From NCBI GenBank assembly GCA_907164885.2, contig OU015492.1, positions 47,940,183 to 48,004,182 on the forward strand: a stretch of DNA of 64,000 nt, in the 5' to 3' direction. Positions 58,193 to 64,000 of this stretch are shown here, piece after piece. Below the pieces are notes generated by a model. That model did no database searches. It was not told the DNA's origin and saw only the letters and a list, made by a program, of their open reading frames with translations. A program made the translations under genes and the position numbers. Position 1 is the stretch's first letter. The number at the start of each line of letters is the position of its first letter. The stretch comes from Dolomedes plantarius. Lineage: Eukaryota; Arthropoda; Arachnida; Araneae; Dolomedidae.

Positions 58193-59553
58193 GATTTTAA
58201 AAAATGTATGGAACTATATCAAAAAGTAACCTAAAAATGGCATGACTTACAAATAGCATGGAATGTGCATTCCTTTAAAATGGCATGACAATGGGATTGA
58301 CGTCGGTAGTGTCAGAAGTACTAGATATTACAGATGTAAAAAATGTCGATCTGGTCTTAGTAGTACATGTTTTTTCGCATAGCTCTTTCGACATTATTTT
58401 TAGTGAAGAACTTCATATAATATAAAACAGGTTGCGGCTCTATATATCTAAAGACTGTCTCTAGCAACACCGCTTGTTTTGCCCTAATTTTTTCATTAGT
58501 ACCATGTAGCTGATATACGATGTATGTAAGATTTTAAATGATGTATGGAACTATATCAAAATGTAACCCAAAAATGGCATAACTTACAAATAGCATGGAA
58601 TGTGCATTCCTTTAAAATGGCATGACAATGGGATTGACGTCGATAGTGTCAGAAGTACTAGACATTACAGAGGGAAAAAATGCCGATCTTGTCTTATACT
58701 ACTAAGAGAAGGATATGTTTTTTCGCATAGCTCTTTCGCCATTGTTTTTAGTGAAGAACTTCATATGATATAAAACAGGTTGCGGCTCTATATATCTAAA
58801 GACTGTCTCTAGCAACACCGCTTGTTTTGCCCTAATTTTTTCATTATTACCATGTAGCTGATATACGATGTATGTAAGATTTTAAATGATGTATGGAACT
58901 ATATCAAAATGTAACCCAAAAATGGCATAACTTACAAATAGCATGGAATGTGCATTACTTTAAAATGGCATGACAATGGGATTGACGTCGGTAGTGTCAG
59001 AAGTACTAGACATTACAGATGGAAAAAATGTTGATCTGGTACTACTAAGAGGAGGATATTTTTTTTCGCATAGCTCTTTCGACATTGTTTTTAGTGAAGA
59101 ACTTCATATGATATAAAACAGGTTGCGGCTCTATATATCTAAAGACTGTCTCTAGCAACACCGCTTGTTTTGCCCGATTTTTTTCATTATTACCATGTAG
59201 CTGATATACGATGTATGTAAGATTTTAAATTATGTATGGAACTATATCAAAAAGTAACCTAAAAATGGCATGACTTACAAATAGCATGGAATGTGCATTA
59301 CTTTAAAATGGCATGACAATGGGGTTTCGTCGGTAGTGTCAGAAGTACTAGACATTACAGAGGTAAAAAATGCCGATCTTGTCTTATACTACTAAGAGAA
59401 GGATATGTTTTTTCGCATAGCTCTTTCGCCATTGTTTTTAGTGAAGAACTTCATATGATATAAAACAGGTTGTGGCTCTATATATCTAAAGACTGTCTCT
59501 AGCAACGCCGTTTGTTTTGCCCAAAATTTTTTATTATTACCATGTAGCTGATA
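58193..59553. repeat. ~340-bp tandem repeat, four copies
   Basis: Units begin GATTTTAAA...TGTATGGAACTATATC at 58193, 58530, 58878 and 59221, with spacings of 337, 348 and 343 bp. Each unit contains AAAATGGCAT(G/A)ACTTAC, ATTGACGTCGGTAGTGTCAG-like sequence (altered in the fourth), AAACAGGTTG(C/T)GGCTC and TCTAAAGACTGTCTCTAGCA. An inner near-palindrome GGAATGTGCATTCC occurs in the first two. No ORF spans a unit. Satellite-like. Confidence 0.95.
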
Positions 59554-62400
59554 AAAGAATGCGAAACTTTCTGGAAACTTCCAGTGACTGACCTCTAATC
59601 TAGAGGATATCGATTTAACGGTAATTGGACTTTCAAAAGTATGTTATATTACAGCCTCACAATTTTTCGTAACTTCTATTTTTTTCTATATTTAAAATTA
59701 AATCATCATGGCCATAACCTTATTTTTACGAATAAGATTCTGATGTCTGTTTCGTGAACTTGAAAAATTGAATTGCAAGATTAATAGAATTAAATACAAA
59801 GAATTTTCTGTAGCCGTCCACCCCTATTCGACGGTTGCCCGTCTAAACGTCTACATTTTGTTCAGAATTGATCAAAGACTCCATAGAGCCAATATTGTGG
59901 AAGAAATCCTTTTTCCACGGCCACCCCTCCAAATGGCCATTTTTTATAGGAACCATTACTGGCAGCCGTAGAAAAGTTTCACTTTAACTTCCTTATCACA
60001 AAGCATAAATTTGACATCTTTCTTTTATAAAAAAATCTGATAAGCTTCCTCAACTCATTTCCCTTATTAACGCAGTATGTAACGTCCTCCATATTAGAAA
60101 ATAACTAACTTATGTTTTCTTTCATTAATGTAGTTGAATTTAATCCTAAACCAACCTTAACTTAGATTTAAAAGTAAGAGTTTAAAATTGCCCCCAATGT
60201 ACATTTCACTGTAATCAATATGTTTACATGTTATTGCTAAGATATTCAAATTAAATTTTTGGATTTAGAGTACTTTAGAACTATAATCACTCAGCTACCA
60301 TATCTCTTATGCTTTCTTAAAGCCTTTCCGTACCAAATCCGAATCCGAGCTCTCCAAAACCTTTGAGTTGTCGTAAGTTTATGTTCCCTTTCACCAGGCA
60401 GTTGATCGGGATAGCCTTCTTTTTCATCTGTAGATGAAATATCATACGGCTTAACATGTATTAGAACTGGAGGAACTCTTTTTTTCCAATGCTAATTGGC
60501 TTTCAGTTGCTAGCATAGTGAAGTATTAAGTAAATAGCAACGGATATAACTAATGTCTTTTTTTTCTAAAATTTCATGTATGTTGTTATATGCTTTTTTC
60601 ATTATATACTTTCATTTATATACATTTTATTTTAATTTCTTTGGACAGATGATTATTTTGATAAATATTGTGTATAAATCTAAATAAATGAATACGTGTA
60701 TATGTATATATATTGTAAGCTGATTGCAATGGGCATATTCTTTTATCTTTGCTCTATATTATTATCAGTTTCATAGGATTATAATGGCTTAGCCCCACAG
60801 GCGTAGCGTGCTTCTAACTTCTTTTTTTTTTTTGGGGGGGGGGCATGAATTGAATTAATTTAGGGCCCTCCTCGGCGGATTGACTTCCGTGCGGTCCTTA
60901 AAATATAAAATATTATGATTTTTTTTAAAAATTCAATAATGATAGAATTGATGTTTGAGTAGTATTCAAAAGTTATAAAGTGAGAAAAATAAATATAATA
61001 TAAATAAAATGAGAAAAAAATATAGCATCGAATTTTTGTTATGGATCATATCATTGTTAAAAACTAGTATGTTAAGGCTAAAGACATAATCGGAATCATC
61101 AGTTTCACAGTTTGAAAAAGCGGGAAAAACCCAAGTTTCTTAAAAGTTTTCTACAATTTTACGATTTTAACTGAACATCTATTGATTTTTTAATTTATTT
61201 CAAGTCGGGGTTTAACGTTTTAAGCTTAGCCAGTCAGAACAGACTTTCTAATATAGAGTAGTCTAGGTGCGTGGTGGTTCAAAAACGGACCACCTCCTCC
61301 TGTATAAACTAAAGCTACAATTTTTTTATTTTTTGCAGAATATGTTCCTAACGGTAATATTTCTGCAAATATAATGTTTTGTTCTCCCCAAAATATATTT
61401 TGATATAGTTCCCCTTAAAGGGTTAAGGTACTCGCCCACGTTCGGAGCACATTTTTTTTCAAAAATACACATTATTGATTAAACGCATATATTTTAGTTC
61501 AAATGTGATATAAAATCATGAAAACAAATATAATTTTGGTAAAAATTTCATAATATTTTAAAATGGAGGGAATTTTTTTATAAATTTTTAGTGCTTACGC
61601 CAAAGACCCTACACCATTCAATTCAATATATTCTAATTTCCTGTATACTATATACTACTGTGACACTTTCCTGTGTTCTGAACTAAAAGTTTTACAATAT
61701 TTCCAAAAATCACTGAAATATACCAAAAAAGTGAAAAAAACACCCATTTTTTAAATTATCTTTTTATAAGTACATGTACCTGTATAATGATTAAATTAAC
61801 ACATTTTGCTTAGCTTTTAGATCAGAACATAGTAAATAGTATGTAAAACACTTTTACAAAATTTCATCAAAATATATGGAAACCTTTTTAAACGATTAGC
61901 TTTCTCGTTTACAAAAGCAACTGAAAAATGATTTTTCTAGAAAAGGAATTTAAAGAGGCTACTTCCAGTCTTTTAATATCGCTTTCGGTATGTTAAATAG
62001 GCCATAAGTTCTCATCCAATGATCGTACGAATAAAAGTAAATCAGCTTTAGAATCCTAAAAGATTGGCCTTTGAAACAGAGCAATAAAAAAAATTCGAAT
62101 TTTTGCACCAAAACAGACATTTTAACTTTGGCAAGATAACTTAGGTCTTGCAGTCTCTTTTATGTTCATTTTCCCAAATCATAACTCTGTAACTACTCTT
62201 TAAAAAAATCGTCAAAGCATAAATAGGAAAAGGTGTTTGTAAAAATGCACTTTCTTTTGATTTATTTGGTGAAAATTTTGTTAAACTACTACGCTATTCA
62301 AAAGAAATTTTTAAAGACATATTAACTACCTAAGTTTGCCGCAAAAGTTGGCAATGTCTTCATTCCGGTTTTGGAATGCATAGAAGTTCCATCAGACTTT
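59554..62400. other. Intergenic, nothing firm
   Basis: About 2.8 kb. A T run followed by an 11-base G run lies at about 60822-60843. From 61432 a TTAA followed by GGTACTCGCCC could be one end of a MITE, but no partner is found. Confidence 0.4.
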
Positions 62401-62450
62401 CGCATATAAATTTGTAAGGGACACCGTAACTCATCTAAACCTTTCATTGT

Positions 62451-62708
62451 TTGGATGAAACCCAAGATTCAGCTTTGCAACAGAACCAGTCGCAGCAGAT
62501 TTATTACAACAATCTCCTTCAGGATAATTTAACAATGAGAGATTTTAATTCAAAAATTCGTATCACAGAAGAGGACTACGAAAGAGAAGTACAGATTCTC
62601 CAAGCTGAATACATGCCTCCTTGGCCTTGCTTCTACATTTACATCTATCTACCTTTACAATTACATCTACATATGCCTTTCCCTCTAAAACTCAATGTCA
62701 AACTCTAA
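62451..62708 (+). other. Open reading segment with protein-like composition, possible exon fragment
   Basis: The frame reads DETQDSALQQNQSQQIYYNN, then NLTMRDFNSKIRITEEDYER and EVQILQAEYMPPWP, a plausible hydrophilic helical protein. After this it becomes FYIYIYLPLQLHLH, which looks like translated simple sequence. There is no ATG at the start, no clear splice donor and no recognised family. It may be an exon fragment or a retropseudogene piece. Confidence 0.25.
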
Positions 62709-64000
62709 TGAAGCTCTTCAGTCTTGCTGTCTTCTCATTTTCAACTTTCCATACATTGTACATGGATTTATTTTTATGTTTGCATTTTGAAACGTCATCT
62801 TCACTTAACGGGATAAAGCATGAGGTATACACGAAATGTGTAAAATACGGTAGGAAAAAACTCAACTAGTCAGTGAGGCAATGTCGAACAAATTTATGTA
62901 CAGAAGTCAATATATTTTTTAAATGGTCGTGAGCAGGGGTATTTATTGATCTGGTTTAAACTGTAATGCAATTTTGTTGTGTTATAATATTTATAACTAT
63001 GAGATAGACTACCTGCTGATGTCTGTCTTTTAAAATATTCAAGTTTTACTTAATTACTGAGAAATACAGAAGTATATTTTACAAGTATTAAAATTTCTTA
63101 TAAACTTTTGAATTCAAATTCCAGTTTCTCGAAAGTTAAACTTGCTTTACATTAAATGACAATATCACTCAAAAACAAACTAACCAACTTTCAAACTTGA
63201 AAAAAAGAATTGAAATGATACCCAAATGTCACGAACCCAATCCTTCCCGTTATTTCTGAAAATCCCTTAGGAGAGGCTGATAGTTCCAGCTACAGCAAAT
63301 CAAGTATAAAGTTTCTACCGCGAAATGTGTATATCCTGTTCTTTCTTACTGCATGGAGGAGATACGCTCAATATTATCTAATCATCTCTCTGAATTTTTT
63401 TTTTAGTAGAATCAGAAATCAGCAGCTTTCATTACGTTCTCCGCTTGCAGTAACTTTCTATAAAGACTTCCCTTTGCATATGCAGTTCACGTACACAAAT
63501 CGCAAATTGATCCTGAATTCATAAGAGATGACACTACCATAAAAAACTAAAAAGAATAGTCGCCTAGTTACTATTCGAATTTTACCCGAATAGAAAAATT
63601 TTCCATTATTAACAGGGAATGCTGAAACCTTTCAAACCATTTTCTTATATTTCAGCTTAGACTAAAACTGTGATACACTGCAAATGAACTTTAACGTAGA
63701 AAATATAATATCCTATGAATACGTCATAAGTCCCTTGGCGCAGTATTTTCATCTAAAAATGGCTGTTGCAAAATAGATGATTTTCTAAAATTATGAATCA
63801 CATACACCAAACCATGATCTGTGTCCGCCTGAACGCGATACTGTAACGATAAAATCATTACTATTAATAAAAGATAATGTAATAGTGGAGGAATAGTTGT
63901 TATGATTTAGTGGAGGAACTTTACGATAATGGTTGATAAAGAAAAAAATATTGTGACAGAAAAATTTACTATTCATTTTTTGCATTTAGCCATTATCAAA
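62709..64000. other. Intergenic, nothing recognised
   Basis: AT-rich with only short chance ORFs. Confidence 0.4.

Noticed and set aside
60795..60900. CAGGCGTAGCGTGC with G run and GGGCCCTCC, resembling a hAT left end
   Set aside because: No right terminus and no 8-bp duplication could be located.
61432..62460. TTAA followed by GGTACTCGCCCACG as a possible piggyBac-like MITE
   Set aside because: No inverted partner end with TTAA was found downstream.

Overview
This is AT-rich eukaryotic, non-coding-dominated DNA, probably from an arthropod and most likely an arachnid such as an orb-weaving spider. That assignment is an inference. It rests on the mix of Tc1-like, IS630/mariner DD41D, hAT and Ty3/gypsy elements, on tRNA-derived SINEs, on long (TA)n microsatellites and on the absence of any bacterial gene organisation. 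I see no complete host gene, no rRNA or functional tRNA gene, and no CRISPR array. Most of the identifiable content is transposable elements at different stages of decay, many with readable target-site duplications (TSDs).

Layout. 1-594: right part of a hAT-like element. 1303-2864: decayed Tc1 element. 3437-3776: (CA)n/(TA)n microsatellite. 5886-6220: tRNA-derived SINE with a perfect 9-bp TSD. 7207-7356, 9747-10243 and 10632-10890: short inverted-repeat elements. 11069-11362: a second SINE family with a 12-bp TSD. 12602-14493: DD41D-type IS630 element with long terminal inverted repeats (TIRs), split by a 398-bp LTR-like insert. 16089-16787: TTAA-flanked MITE. 17149-19047: Tc1 element whose transposase is cut at the catalytic-Glu codon by a 371-bp hAT MITE.

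21830-36851 is a retrotransposon cluster. A young Ty3/gypsy copy (22262-27140, minus strand, LTRs identical by eye) has an open gag and an open pol separated by one in-frame TGA. It sits in a (TA)n tract that abuts an older gypsy copy (27187-36851). The older copy is degenerate and carries two IS630-type elements and one unexplained segment.

37293-49000 holds two copies of a dispersed element starting ACTAGCTG, a hAT relic (38230-40103) that itself contains a SINE fragment, further SINEs, a CRE-containing possible promoter with a 5' splice-donor-like end (about 41500-41891), two more hAT-like MITEs and a solo LTR. 50309-58106 carries four copies of a TTAA-flanked MITE family, hAT ends, a near-perfect palindromic TA-flanked MITE (55569-55865) and one plausible host coding exon (54482-54668). 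58193-59553 is a four-copy array of a roughly 340-bp tandem repeat. The remainder is AT-rich sequence without recognisable genes.

The potentially active unit is the young gypsy element: capsid-like Gag, then protease, reverse transcriptase, RNase H and integrase in one Pol frame, a polypurine tract and two LTRs. The DNA transposons are all inactivated by stops, frameshifts, catalytic substitutions or insertions. The most interesting structural themes are repeated insertion into (TA)n/(TG)n microsatellites and nested insertions that can be ordered in time.
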